From Prunus persica (taxonomy: Eukaryota > Streptophyta > Magnoliopsida > Rosales > Rosaceae), in assembly GCF_000346465.2 (NCBI RefSeq), contig NC_034016.1:3121391-3185390 (forward strand): a DNA stretch of 64,000 nucleotides, written 5' to 3'. Made by a program: the position numbers and the translations under genes. This document shows, one piece after another, positions 10,534 to 22,406 of the stretch. The stretch's first letter is position 1; every line of letters starts with the position of its first letter. The notes beneath the pieces were generated by a model, which saw nothing but the letters and a program-made list of their open reading frames with translations, searched no databases and was not told where the DNA came from.

Positions 10534-11117
10534 TAGGGGTGGGCACTCAAACCGGCGAACCGGAAATCCGAACCAAACCGCACCGAACCAAACCGGAAAA
10601 AAATCGAGTTGACCAAAAAGTCAAAAACCGGTCAAAAACCGAACCGGACCGGTTTGGACCGGTTCCGGATCCGGTTTCATGTCTTCAAAAACCGAACCGG
10701 GCCAAACCGAACCGGTGAAACTAAAAAAATATATAATTTCAATATATATATTTATATTTAATGCTATATTTTTAATTTCACTAAAAAAAACATAATATTT
10801 ATCCAAGTTCAATGTCAAAATATCTCTATTTTCTCACTTTAATATTTATTTTTATATGAAATTGAATAATTTGTTAATTTTTAAGTAAAAAAATAATATT
10901 TCAGTTGAGAATTGTATTAAAAAGTAATTTAAAAAAATAATTTTTATAATCCGGTTCAAAATCGAACCGGAACCGGACCGAAACCGGTTCAAACCGAACC
11001 GGACAGTTTTTGAAATTTTTTTTATTAAAACCGAACCGAATCAAACCGGATGAATAGTATTGGATCGGTTCTAATTTGAGGCAAAAACCGGTCCAAACCG
11101 AACTGTGCCCACCCCTA
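10534..11117. mobile_element. hAT-type MITE with 8-bp target duplication
   Basis: A 584 bp element with a perfect 13-bp terminal inverted repeat (TAGGGGTGGGCAC) and a perfect 8-bp target-site duplication GATGCTTT at 10526-10533 and 11118-11125. Both arms are full of subterminal AACCGGTT/AACCGAACCGG motifs in alternating orientation, which is typical of hAT transposase-binding regions. The centre is AT-rich and non-coding. Mobilised in trans. Confidence 0.92.
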
Positions 11118-11390
11118 GATGCTTTAGCTCAATTGAGACAGTTTACTACTTAACCAGACTATTTGGTTTTCAAATCTTCCTTTTTCTCTAAGTTACAAAT
11201 TTGTTCTACGATCTTTGGAAAGTAGTGCTGTAGTGGACTAACCATGTGTCCACTTTTAGAAAATTGTACGGTTTCTGTTTTGGGGTCTGAAACTGAGGCC
11301 GAACTAAGTACAATTGGTTTAGTCCAAAATCACGAAGATAACCGAATCAAATAAAACCAATTTAAGATGGTTTGGGCTTATGTTCAATTC

Positions 11391-12102
11391 TTTTTTTTTT
11401 TTTTTTTTTTTTTTGTTTTTTATGAAACAGTAGTAATTCAATTGAAGATACATGGCACAAATCCAGGATACAACAATAAGAACACAGCTCCGAAAGGAGG
11501 TTCTTGCAATACAGACTGTAACAACACCAACTAAGTACAAGTATTACAAGATAGTTAGAAAATAAATATACGACTTGAAACCCAGCTAACAAGGAGTTAC
11601 AAAGGACCCTAATTTTGCAGCAAATAGTGCTTAAAAAAGATCAAGATAGAGAACAAACTCTCAAACTTCATGGGACAAGAAACACCCCAAGAGTGGAGGG
11701 CATAACCGCTCAACTTCCACTAGGACATTCCAAATAATATCACAGCATCTCCTAATCCCCCTTGATCCCCAAGCACAATAAAAGTAGATCCATCAAATTC
11801 AGCAGCTCCACCTCCAGTACAGAGAGATCTAACACTAGATCTACCGCACAAGTAGCAGATCTAGCAAGATCAACCAATAACTAGCCCCAAAAGATTGGGA
11901 AACAAACCCTCAAGAAAAGGGAAGAAACAAACCCTTACAACAGCAAGGAGCAAACAAAACCCAACAAAAGTTGGGAGGGAAAACCTCTCCACAACATAAC
12001 GGGGGGGAGAGAGGCCCGGATTATTAACCGAAGGGGATGGTTCCAGGGGAGATCCCCTAGAACCAAGAAGAATTGCATATCTGGAGAAGAAACGAGACGG
12101 AG
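11391..12102 (-). mobile_element. 5'-truncated LINE (L1-type) 3' end
   Basis: A long T-run on plus (11391-11415) marks the poly(A) tail of a minus-strand element. The body read on minus contains 3'-UTR-like text of plant L1 elements and no intact reverse transcriptase. A probable degenerate target duplication, TATGTTCAATT (11379-11389) versus TATATTCAATT (12103-12113), brackets it. The 5' boundary is approximate. Confidence 0.6.
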
Positions 12103-12304
12103 TATATTCAATTATCTTTCCTTTTGCATTTTTTTCAATATTGTTAGTCATTACAACCTAAAAAATTCACAACTTGCTACATATGTATTTTATTTTATTT
12201 TAATCATTTTCTAGCATATAAAACCACCCTAAAACTTCACTTCCCAAAGGTCCATCAACTTCAAATTCATATCCATATATGGTTATTTCTAACTTGCTTG
12301 CCAA

Positions 12305-12400
12305 TAGGATCTAGTCTAGTGGAAAAAGGGTCTTGAGTTGCATATAAGAGGTCTCAGGTGCGAATCCCCACGGCATCATAGTTGTGTCTGTGTGTGCCGT
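12305..12400 (+). mobile_element. SINE head, 3'-truncated
   Basis: It contains a box A-like TAGTCTAGTGG and a box B-like GGTGCGAATCCCC followed by CACGGCATCATA, as in the fuller copy at 13022-13174. The A-tail is missing; at about 12397 the sequence changes into the repeat shared with 45315-45620. Confidence 0.6.
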
Positions 12401-12712
12401 TGGCATGCTTTTTAAAATTTTCAAATATGTTATAGTTTTCTTCATATTTACTTGTAATGTGTTTTGTGAAGTATTAATTATTACATGTAGCGAATCAGTG
12501 ATAAGTAAACGATTAATAAAAAAATAATCAGAGTAATTTCTGTTCTCTTTTTCTTTCATTGGTAAACCAAGCATATGGGATAAACTAACGTCTCCAAGAT
12601 GAAGAACATCCACATGAGCAAATTATTTTTGTTGTATCAATCACATATGTAGAAGCTTCAATCAAGAAGAAAGATAAAATGACATCAAGCTATCTCGTCT
12701 TTTTTGGTTTGG
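12397..12712. repeat. Dispersed repeat copy 1 (paired with 45315-45625)
   Basis: About 310 bp closely similar, in the same orientation, to 45315-45625. Shared stretches include ATGCTTTTTA, GTTTTCTTCATATTTA, CCAAGCATATGGGA, ACATCCACATGAGCAAATTA and AGCTATCTCGTCTTTTTT. It is non-coding on inspection. Family unknown; no terminal repeats recognised. Confidence 0.75.
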
Positions 12713-13021
12713 TTTGAACAAAAAGTTACCTCTGAGTTCAAACGTAGAAACTTTGTTGTCTGTGGAAGCATTTGTTGGTATTTTCATATTCTGAGATGGA
12801 TGTTGTATCCTTCCATTAGTTCTGTTCCTTTCTTTTTTATATGTCACTGCCCAAGTTTTGAAAGAAAAGCGCAAGGCCACAATGAACCAAAAACAGTGAA
12901 GGGCAGGCCTCCAGTGGCTGAGAAGTTACCTCCCAAATGCACAAACATAATGTTTAAATATACAACATTACAATGAACAAGTTCATAATGATAATAAAAC
13001 CAAAAGTCTTAAAATTTGAAC

Positions 13022-13174
13022 CGATTGGCCAATGGAGTCTAGTCGAGTGAAAAAGGGTCTTGACAAGTAGACCAGAGGTTTCATGTTTGAATTCCCACGG
13101 CATCATAATTGTGTGTGTATGAGAAACCCCCTTCTCTTCTAGTTTAGACTATCGCTTGTACTTCAAAAAAAAAA
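13022..13174 (+). mobile_element. tRNA-derived SINE
   Basis: Box A-like TAGTCGAGTG, box B-like TGTTTGAATTCCCA, then CACGGCATCATAA, a (GT)n patch, TTTAGACTATCGCTTGTA and an A-run. The flanks AAAATTTGAAC (left) and AAAAATTGAAC (right) look like a slightly diverged target duplication. Confidence 0.7.
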
Positions 13175-13179
13175 AATTG

Positions 13180-14329
13180 AACTCATTAAGGTGTGGAAAA
13201 AAAAGTTTCAGTTAAGAACAATGAGAGTAAAAAATAAATGCACCATTGAGAATTCAACCAAAAAAAAAAAAAGGACAACTATTAGTTTGTGGTTGGGCCA
13301 CATTAATAGGCAATGAGTAGTTCCTCTATGGGCAAGGAAAATACTTCTCTTCTTACCAGGTAAATAGGAGCTCCTACAGTCTTGTAAATAATAGTGTGAC
13401 ATGTGTGCGTGTTTCTTTTTATGTTTTTAATGAATTATTTTTGCATGTGTCAAATTGTGATTCATAGAAAGGAAGAGCATCTCTTTACCGGCCATCATTC
13501 CTGTGGGAATGTGAAATGTAGAATGTAGAATGATCCTATATGAATTCTAATTCCTCTGAAAATACCAGATAAAGAAATTTCTCAGCCATTGTGCACTTTT
13601 TGCACAGATCTTCATTCTCAAATCAGATTAAAAATTTTACAAAGAAAAAAACATCATTCCTCAACTCTCACGTTAATGAATTATGTTAACACAGCAATTG
13701 TTACGCATCACAGTATACACATGGCAGCTTACGGGTTATGAATTCTTCTGCAGCTTATTGATTAGGAGACCTTGAGGGCTTTGCCTTATACAGCTTGTGG
13801 TGTCTGTTTTTGATTATTCTGTTATTAGTTCTCTGTTTCTAGGGCTGTTATTAGTTTATTTCTGTTTTGTGTTGTTTAATTATTCTGTTTTTGTTAATAT
13901 CATGCTTTAGGATTGTATTTAGGATTTTTTTGTTTTGTTAATATCATCTGTAAGTTTCTGTTTTTGGTTAATATCATGTTTAATTTTCGGTTTTGTTGGG
14001 TTGAGGTGCTGTTTTTAGACTTTTTCTGTTCTTGGACCTTTTCTGTTCAGTATGCGACAGTGGTCTGGTTGTTATGCATGACATAAGTAAAATAAGGGTT
14101 CTCTATTCTTCTTTCCTTTTCTTTTTGATCAAATCCCATTTTTTATTGAATGAATCTGTTTCTTCAGCACGGTTCTACTGTTTTATTTTCCTTATATATA
14201 TCACAATAACTGCCCAAGTTCCTGATATTTTTCCATAAGCCACTGTTGAAATCAAAAGATGAAATTGTTAATTGAGAACTGTGGTATTGTGGATTTCGTG
14301 AAAATTAGATTTCTAGTGTAAATGTTTGT
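13180..14329. other. Intergenic, T-rich; upstream of the PMM pseudogene
   Basis: No coding exon found. The stretch 13850-14000 repeats the phrases TTTTTGTTAATATCATG and TCTGTTTT several times (imperfect short tandem restatement). The first phosphomannomutase exons, expected here, are not recognisable. Confidence 0.4.
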
Positions 14330-16545
14330 GAGAAAGCCTGTTGCCAGAAATGTTGGATTTCATGCGAGAACTTAGGAAGGTACATCATCCATTACCATCA
14401 AAGTGTCTGCTCTGTTTTTTTCATTTTGGTGGTGGGTGGGAGTCTGTAAGTTTTTGTGCATGATCAAAAGCCTTGTTGACTGCAGGTTGTAACAGTGGGC
14501 ATTGTGGAAGGGTCTGACCTTTCTAAGATAACAGAGCAGCTTGGGAAGACAGGTGTGTACTTTTTGCTTATAGAAAATATAATTCCAAATGTATTGGACA
14601 ATTAATTTTGCATATGATACATCAATTCATGCAGTTGTTGTTAGAGCTCAAGTTTAGATATTTACTTATTATGTATGCATATATATACCTCTCAGAATCA
14701 ATTTGTTTATATTGGATCTTGACAACCAAGGAGTTTGAAGGTTTCTGCTTTCTGCCAAAAGAAAAAAAAATCTAAGCTCAGCTATTCAAATTGTTTGGTT
14801 GCATGTATTGTTGGCCTTTAAATTGTCTTGGTGAATCATATGCTAAAGGCTGGGGCCTTGTTCCATTTTCCTTCAACTCTTAGATATCCTTGAGTGTTAG
14901 TTCCTCAGGAATATTATGGACACATGCTTAGCATACAGTGTCCTCATTAAAGTGATGTGTTTGAAATTGATTTTGTGAAGTTAACACACTCATACACTGT
15001 CATGGATCCTTATGAATCCATTGTGTGAAGTTGATTTTCTTAAGCATCAAATGGGCAAAAGTATGCTCTGATGGAGTAACCATTATTTGTTTCTGATAGG
15101 ATCCATGACAGTGTTGCATTCCTTTTCCTTTTCTCCTGCATATTTTTATTTGTTTCTTTACTTGGTAATTACTCCAAATTGAATGATTTTGCGTTTGGAA
15201 TTCTGTAGAGCTTGAAGACATTTCTTGGAGAAGAGAAGCTGAAGATAAAACCATGCTCTGTTGTATGCTATGATTCTCAAGTTCCTTATTTGAAAGATAC
15301 CTAAGGTGTCAAACACAGCATGTACGAAGAACCTGGAAACTTAATCAAATTGTTCTTGAGATTGATTTGCGATGATCTGTACACAATTCTGCAGGAATTT
15401 ATCAATTTTACACTTCATTATATCGCAGACTTGGACATACCGATAAACCGCATTTCGCTCAAAGGGTTGAAGGGAGATAGTGCATCAAACTGTTCGCAAG
15501 GGCCAACTTGATCCGGAGGTTAATGGAGTGGAAGCCTTGTTAATTCTTAAGCTATTTATAGTTAACTTATACTTACATTGTCAATTGTAACTGTAGGGGT
15601 ACATTTATAGAGTTCTGAAGTGGGATGCTTAATGTATCACCAACTGGGCGAAACTGTAGCCAAGAATAAAGGGATGAATTTGAAAGATATGACAAGGTTA
15701 GACACTTAACCAAAAAACTAAAATTGTGAGTGCATGTTCATTCGAAATGATATGGATTTTCTTTTTCATTTGTATATAACTTGAAAGATGATATTTGGTC
15801 TGCAGGTTCAGAACACACGCCCAAAAATGGTATCCGTCCTTCGTGAGAAGTTTGCTCACCTTAACCTGACATTTTCCATAGGAGGACAGATAAGCTTTGA
15901 TGTAAGTAATAGTTGATATTCATTTATGCTTGATGATTACTGGACCAGTCCTTTATCTATCCATCTTAACTTTTGCTTGTCCTCTCCTTGAATAGTCTGG
16001 TAAAGGTCGTTGGGATGACATTTGAAATTGAAAATGGATGGTTTTCGATGCTTGTAACAGGTTTTCCCTCCAGGTTGGGACAAGACATACTGCTTGAGAT
16101 ACCTAGAGGACTTTCAAGAAATTCATTTCTTTGGTGACAAAACTTACAAGGTTAGTCCGTAATTTCGGGGCTCTCTACCCTCTTCTTAGTCACATGGTAC
16201 CATTTCGGCAGCTTCCTTTATGTTATTTCATAAGTTCTTTTTTCATGTTCTCTGTTTTACATTTAGATTTCTGGCATGAAATTTTCTGTTTTACATTTAA
16301 TACTTCCTTTATCTGGGCCCTAAATCTTGTGACTTTCATCTTCTGCAGGGAGGAAATGACCACGAAATTTATGAATCTGAACGAACCGTAGCTCATACAG
16401 GTAAGCTCTCATTTCAGGTCGAAGTTACTTAGGGCCGTCTTATCATTGATGAGCATTTCCAACATTTATCTGATGCTCTACACTTTTTGCAGTTATCAGC
16501 CCTGAAGATACAGCCAAGCAGTGCAAAGCCGTCTTCCTGAGCCCC
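14330..16545 (+). pseudogene. Phosphomannomutase (PMM) pseudogene with introns
   Basis: Exon-sized blocks match eukaryotic phosphomannomutase, the HAD-type cytosolic enzyme converting mannose-6-P to mannose-1-P for GDP-mannose and ascorbate supply. Blocks: 14330-14379 (ends with DFMRELRK), 14486-14552 (VVTVGIVEGSDLSKITEQLG), 15209-15244 (LKTFLGEEKLK), 15395-15452 (EFINFTLHYIADLDIP), 15597-15696, 15806-15901 ([17 protein letters not shown]), 16061-16150 ([20 protein letters not shown]), 16349-16400 (GGNDHEIYESERT) and 16493 to about 16541 (SPEDTAKQCKA). Most blocks keep AG/GT borders, so this is a genomic, not processed, copy. Lesions: the N-terminal HAD motif exon is absent, block 1 needs a frameshift, the exon between blocks 2 and 3 is missing, and block 5 has two in-frame stops (TGA and TAA). 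No functional enzyme can be made. Confidence 0.92.
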
Positions 16546-17009
16546 CGATATCGTTCCAACTTTTCGGTTTTGTGTTATACGCCATTTTCAAACAAGAATA
16601 AGTTATATGCCATTTGTAATTCTGTATTTGAGAATAAATGTTAAGCAGAAATCTGAAATGTGTAGTATTATTATTAGACACAAACATATTGGTTCAGAAA
16701 TTGCATTTTTTGCATTGTATTTTTTGTACCACTGGTTCCCTATATATTTAAATCTATCTTGGAAAGGATTATTCACTTTTGCACTTTGCTTCTGCTAGAC
16801 TTGCTCTATACTAAAGAAAGATGTGTGCAGTTGGATGGTTGGTGCAGCATAAGGTTATTAAACTAATCATCATCCTCATATCAAAGAGCTATAATTCAAT
16901 TCTCTCCGATCCAACCACATTCAAAATTTTAAATTGCACAATACCAATTAATCAACATACAAATAAGACTATAAATCAAGAGAAAATCCAAGATTTTCAT
17001 TCTTACACA
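16546..17009. other. Pseudogene 3' flank
   Basis: AT-rich; no coding feature seen. Confidence 0.35.
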
Positions 17010-17165
17010 CTTTTTTTTTTTTTTTTTTTTTGCCTAAGGTAGGAAGGGGAGGGGGGAAATTTACACAGGATATCATGGGGGTTTGAATCCAAGACTACTT
17101 GAGCATACCAAAGGTCCAGAACCTATTCTAAACTTAACCCATTTGAGCTAACTCAAGTTCTTAAT
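17010..17165 (-). mobile_element. tRNA-derived SINE, minus strand
   Basis: On the minus strand: box A-like TAGCTCAAATGGG, box B-like GGATTCAAACCC, a body and a clean A-tail (22-base T-run at 17010-17031 on plus). The target duplication was not resolved. Confidence 0.65.
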
Positions 17166-17982
17166 ATTAGACATTTTTTAGCCTCCATGATTGTCTACTT
17201 TGGATTAAAAAAAGAAAAACAAATGGTGCCAAGAATCATCTCATTATAAGTCAAGCAAATGCTTCATTTTCTGTTAAAAATAATAAATTTCTATGACATA
17301 GGAAAATATTTCAACAAAAAAAAAAAACAAAGAAACAGTCGCACAAAATGAAATGAACCATAAGAAAGAATGCTCATTAAAAAATAAAAATAAAAACTTA
17401 AAAATGGAAAGTGTTATAGTAATTGTGTCTTAAACTGGATGTAAGAAGAGCACTGAATCGTTGTTGAGACACTAAAAACGTTGTGTTTAGTTCCATCATA
17501 ACAATCCACGGCTGCCGCTAACTGGCGGACCCAATTAAAGACAACTGTGGGTAGCTTCCCACACTTACCAAAAAACACTTCAGCCATATAATCCCACTTC
17601 AATTCATAATTTTTAATTATTTTTAGGCCCTTTCTAAGTAAAGCCCCCACATAGCCCATTCAATACACACTTAAAGCCCAAAACTTATATTAAAAAAGAA
17701 AAATCCTAAACTCTATGTTAAAAAAGAAAAATAGAGATCCCACCAAGTTCACTCATTCTGTAATTTTGTGGAGAACTCAGCCACCAAACTCGTTATTTGA
17801 CAGAAGTCTACAGCCCAACAAATCAAACTCACTACTTTAATTGATTTTACAAGTTAGCACTTAGTTATTTTTTACAAACTAATTTCATTATATTCTTATT
17901 TATATGCATTCAATTTGTATTGATGATTGATTTTATTATATATATATATATATATCTTGATGAAAAATAATATAAACTATTT
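17166..17982. other. 5' flank of the hAT transposase fragment
   Basis: AT-rich with a (TA)n run at 17937-17955. It may contain the 5' end of the hAT element, but no terminal inverted repeat could be identified. Confidence 0.35.
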
Positions 17983-19168
17983 ATGAAAGTTATGGAAAAA
18001 TATTTTAAAAGAAAATCCGAGTTGGAGTTGTCGGGACCTATTGGGAGAAGTGATGATAGTTCAAAGCAAAGTTGCATAGAAATCAATATGTCAGATCTTC
18101 ATTCTGATCCTGGTTTACGAACTCGGATTTTAGATTACAATCCGAACATTCGAGATGAAATTAGAAGAGCTTACTTACAAAAAGGCCCTTGTCAGCCTAG
18201 AAATCATGATTTCCCTCAAAAGAAATTTGGAAAAGAGTCAAGACGATTCAACCCAGCATGGTTTGATGAATTCCCTTATTGGTTGGAATATAGCATCAAA
18301 GAAGATGCTGTATTTTGCTTATGTTGTTATCTTTTTAAAACAAATTTGGGAGAGAAAGCTGGAAGTGACTCATTTTTTGGTACAGGTTTTTCAAATTGGA
18401 AGAAAAAGGAAAGATTTCAAGTTCATGTTGGAGGTCCCAATAGTTCCCATAACCAAGCTCTGAAAAAATGTCAAGCCTTAATGAATGAAAAACAACATAT
18501 TGAAAATGTTTTCCATAAGCACTCACATCAATCTCGAATTGACTATAGAATCAGATTGAATGCATCTGTTAATTGTATTAGATTTCTTCTACAACAAGGT
18601 CTTGCCTTTCGTGGCCACGATGAGTCTGAGGATTCAAGCAACCAAGGTAATTTTCTTGAGCTTTTGCAATTTCTTGTTGATCACAATGAGGAATTTAGAA
18701 CTGTTGCTTTGAAAAATGCTCCTGAAAACCTTAAAGTAACTTTACCTAAGATTCAGAAAGACATTGTAAATGTTGTAGCAGTTGAAACTACTGATGCTAT
18801 TATTAGAGATATGGATGATGCATTCTTTTCTATTTTAGTTGATGAATCTCGTGATGTATCAGTAAAAGAGCAGATGATTGTTATGTTTCGTTATGCAGAC
18901 AAGAAAGGATCTGTGATTGAACAGTTCATAGGTATTGAACATGTTACAAATACCACAGCTGAGTCACTTAAAGCAAGTATTGATGCATTATTTTCTAGAC
19001 ATAAATTGAGTATATGCAGATTACGAGGTCAAGGTTATAATGGGGCTAGTAATATGAGTGGAAAGTTCAATGGTCTGAAGACACTTATTATGAGGGAGAA
19101 TGAGTCTGCTTACTATGTTCACTGTTTTGCACATCAACTTCAGTTGGCTATTGTGGGTTTGGAAAACC
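17983..19168 (+). pseudogene. hAT-family transposase (TTF-zinc-finger / ZMYM1-like), 3'-truncated
   Basis: An uninterrupted frame of about 395 residues matches hAT-type transposases related to zinc-finger MYM-type protein 1. It has a TTF-type zinc-binding region with FDEFPYWLEYS and CLCCYLF (about 90-150), then the DUF4371/RNase H-like core with FFSILVDESRDVS (about 283-295), GQGYNGASNMSG (about 346-357) and YYVHCFAHQLQLAIV. The last part of the RNase H-like fold and the C-terminal hATC dimerisation domain are absent. Near codon 396 homology stops, and the frame runs on for 85 residues into solo-LTR sequence to 19434. The product would be inactive as a transposase. The junction is a deletion that also removed the 5' end of the neighbouring LTR. 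Confidence 0.85.
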
Positions 19169-21561
19169 TTAGTTTTAAACCCAGATTTCTTCTTCCTCTC
19201 GAGAATGTTTCGAACAACCATTTTCAGACAACCATTTCTCCTCTGTCTGGCCACCAAATCGAGTGCCACAACTTGCAAACTCTTCACCTCTCTCTCCTCT
19301 TCCCATACATACTCATATCCAGCCTTGATTCCAAGCGAATCAACCAGAAAATCGAGCCAAAATTGAGCCCAAAAAGGGGCAGCTTCGAACCCAGAAAGTT
19401 CGAGGTATTTTCCGACAGATTCCAGCCGCCATAGCTCAGGTAATTGCACCCAAACTACTCTCCTACCTTCCCTTTGTGTTATTCCTTCAAAACACAACGT
19501 GAATCCATTCCAATTTCTTTGATTTTGAAACTAAATTTTTTTAGATTTTTTAAGAGACAGAAAGCTTCGTTCGAGAGCTTTAAAGTTTGAATTGATCGTC
19601 GAGCTAAGGTATAAAGTTACTCCCCTTGATGTGCTTAATCCGTAGGTGTGATTATTGGCTGGCGGTTTGGAGTTTTTCGATAGCCGAAAAATTGCTCAAT
19701 GCACCCACTAGCGGTGGCAGCGCGTGGCAGCGCGTCACCGGGGTGTCAATGTTAGGTTTTTATCCTAGAATGATCCTCGTGTTGTCACGAGCGCATAGGA
19801 ATTCGCTGATCTTAATTTGGATAACGTTTGAATCCCGAACGGATCTCGCATCTTGTGTGATTTTCGGGTTCAATGGTTTTGAACCATTGATCGTGCGATT
19901 GTGACCAAACCAACCGTCCATTTCAGACCAGACTCATGGGACTTGTGTCCTAGGTTTAAAGGAACGTTAATGTGGGCATAGGAGTAACTTTAATTGGATG
20001 CATGCACTTCTAGGAGCTAGGATTTTATTTAAATATTTATATCGAGCAGTTTTATTAATATATATATTATTATGGTAATTGAATCAGGCATTCGAGCACC
20101 AGTTGACCCGCAGAAAGGACCTCCAAAAGGTCCAGCGAGCTCAGACCAGCTGTGAGTGGACTCTTTATTTTCATAAATGAATTTATGCTATTGAGTTACA
20201 GTATTTGATCTTGAATCAGTTTTATTCAAAGATTAGTGTTTTATTAGTTGATGTATGCTTTTAAATGTTTTGAATTCACATGCGACCGAGTGAGATATCT
20301 TTTATGGATATAGGAAAAGGAAATTTTAGCTAAATAACAAATAAATGGCAGCAAAGTTCTAGATTTAACAGAAATTCAGTTATTTATCATATTTTTCAAA
20401 GATTTTAGATTTTCTTAAGCCACCTTAGGTACCCAGTTATAGAAACAGGTTGCCTTCGGATATGACGATGTCCACGGACATCCAGGTTGCCTTCAGTTTT
20501 GTCAGCGTGCTTGACATCTGCCTCACGAGTTTCGGGGACGCCGGAATCGTGGGAGCCAAGACTGCGGATCAGGCTTACTACGGTCCCCTCAATTCTGCCA
20601 GTTTGCGGCTCGGGTTGACTTTGTGTCACCGAAACCTGCTAGGAAAATTGACAGATTATCAGGAATTGACAGAATTAAAGGGGTACACCTAGGTGGTAGT
20701 TTTAAACTGATTTCAATGCTTTTAAGAGTTTAAAGATGATTATGAGTATGATTGATTTATATTTATATATATATGGGTGCATTGATTTCAGTATGTATAT
20801 GATTAAAAGGATGAATTAGTTTTGTGTAACTGTTTTTACAGTGGGGTTAGTATGTTCTTATGCTATTTTTCTTAAAACTTTGTTTTTGGGTCCACTCACC
20901 TTTTAAATGTTTAGCGCCCCCAGGCCGTAGACGTGCATCTGAAAGTCACCACAGGGCAGTTTCCGCTTCCTGCATCTCTTCAGCCTATTGTAGGGTCCTT
21001 AACCCTCCAAATGTTCTTCTTGTAAATTAATCTGTATAGATGCTTTGATATTGCCCCTGGGCTCGAACCTTACTGTTGATTGTATATATATACGCATGCC
21101 GGAAGTTGGGTTGTGTATATATGCTTGAAAGGACCCGCCCCGAATTTTCTCAAAACCCGAGACGAACCCTTTGGAATTCCTGACATCACTCCGATACCAG
21201 ACCCACTTACTAAAAACCGAGACTCCCTGCCGAAATTTCGGCAGAGTCTCCCCTATAAATTGGACATTTTTCAAAATTTCAACCTGCATAAAAACGCATT
21301 TAATATCCACAACTGGCAGCATGCACAATATAATTTCATGCAGTTCACATAAATTGGCCTTCGGCCTTCCAAAAATTCTCAACACACTACCAAACAATCC
21401 AAATACAATTTATGACTAACATTTAGTCTGCGGCTGTACCTAATAACCTTAGGCTGCCTACGTACCCTCCTTGAGGGATCAAGCCACACGTAGTTCTTCC
21501 CAAAACCCAATTCCACATTTGGGCGATACCTTATTTCATTTCTCTGTATTTCAAATAATCT

Positions 21562-22111
21562 CCCCATACGCCGGTACAACCAACGCCACGTATGGGGCCT
21601 GTCAACACGCCGGATAACCTACGCCACGTGCGACCATGCCATACTATCATAATATCTCCCCATACGCCGGTACAACCAACGTCACGTATGGGGTCTGTCT
21701 CAACGCCGGATAACCTACGCCACGTGAGACCTGCACATCATATCACATATCTCCCCATACGCCGGTACAACCAACGCCACGTATGGGGCCTGTCCCAACG
21801 CCGGATAACCTACGCCACGCGGGACCTCAATTTCATATCACAAATCTCCCCATACGCCGGTACAACCAATGCCACGTATGGGGTCTGTCGACACACCGGA
21901 TAACCTACGCCACGTGCGACCTCAACACAATATCACAATATCTCCCCATACGCCGGTACAACCAACGCCACGTATGGGGCCTGTCTCAACGCTGGATAAC
22001 CTACGCCACGTGAGACCTGAATATCATATTACAAATCTCCCCATACACCGGTACAACCAACGCCACGTATGGGGCCTGTCCCAACGCCGGATAACCTACG
22101 CCACGTGGGAC
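21562..22111. repeat. Six tandem copies of a ~95-bp double-hairpin unit
   Basis: Each unit has hairpin 1 (CCCCATACG ... CGTATGGGG around an 18-base loop) and hairpin 2 (GTCNC ... GNGAC around a related loop). Both loops share CCGG, AACC and ACGCCACGT. Units begin near 21562, 21658, 21753, 21849, 21944 and 22041. Hairpin 2 arms differ between units but stay complementary within each (see findings). Confidence 0.9.
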
Positions 22112-22406
22112 CTAACTTTCACTTGGTGGTGCTTGTAGTGAATCCAAAATTCGGGGAGGTACCTAAAGTAGTGCGTATAGCACTCCAAACTGACATTCTA
22201 GACTCTGTTGTACCCTTGTACAACCATATATAATTATATAAATAATTCTAATATTGTGTAACCCTCCACAATAGTTTAGCTCCCGATACTCCCCCCTGGA
22301 AGGGTGAGATTACTCCGGGAGACTCACGGTCAATTAAGGGTCAAACTACTCTAACCCTGGTCAAACGGACCTGCAGAACCCACGACCTCCAATTTCCGAA
22401 CCGAAA

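Noticed and set aside
21562..22111. Possible CRISPR-like array
   Set aside because: Eukaryotic context, no constant repeat with unique spacers; both parts of each unit repeat.
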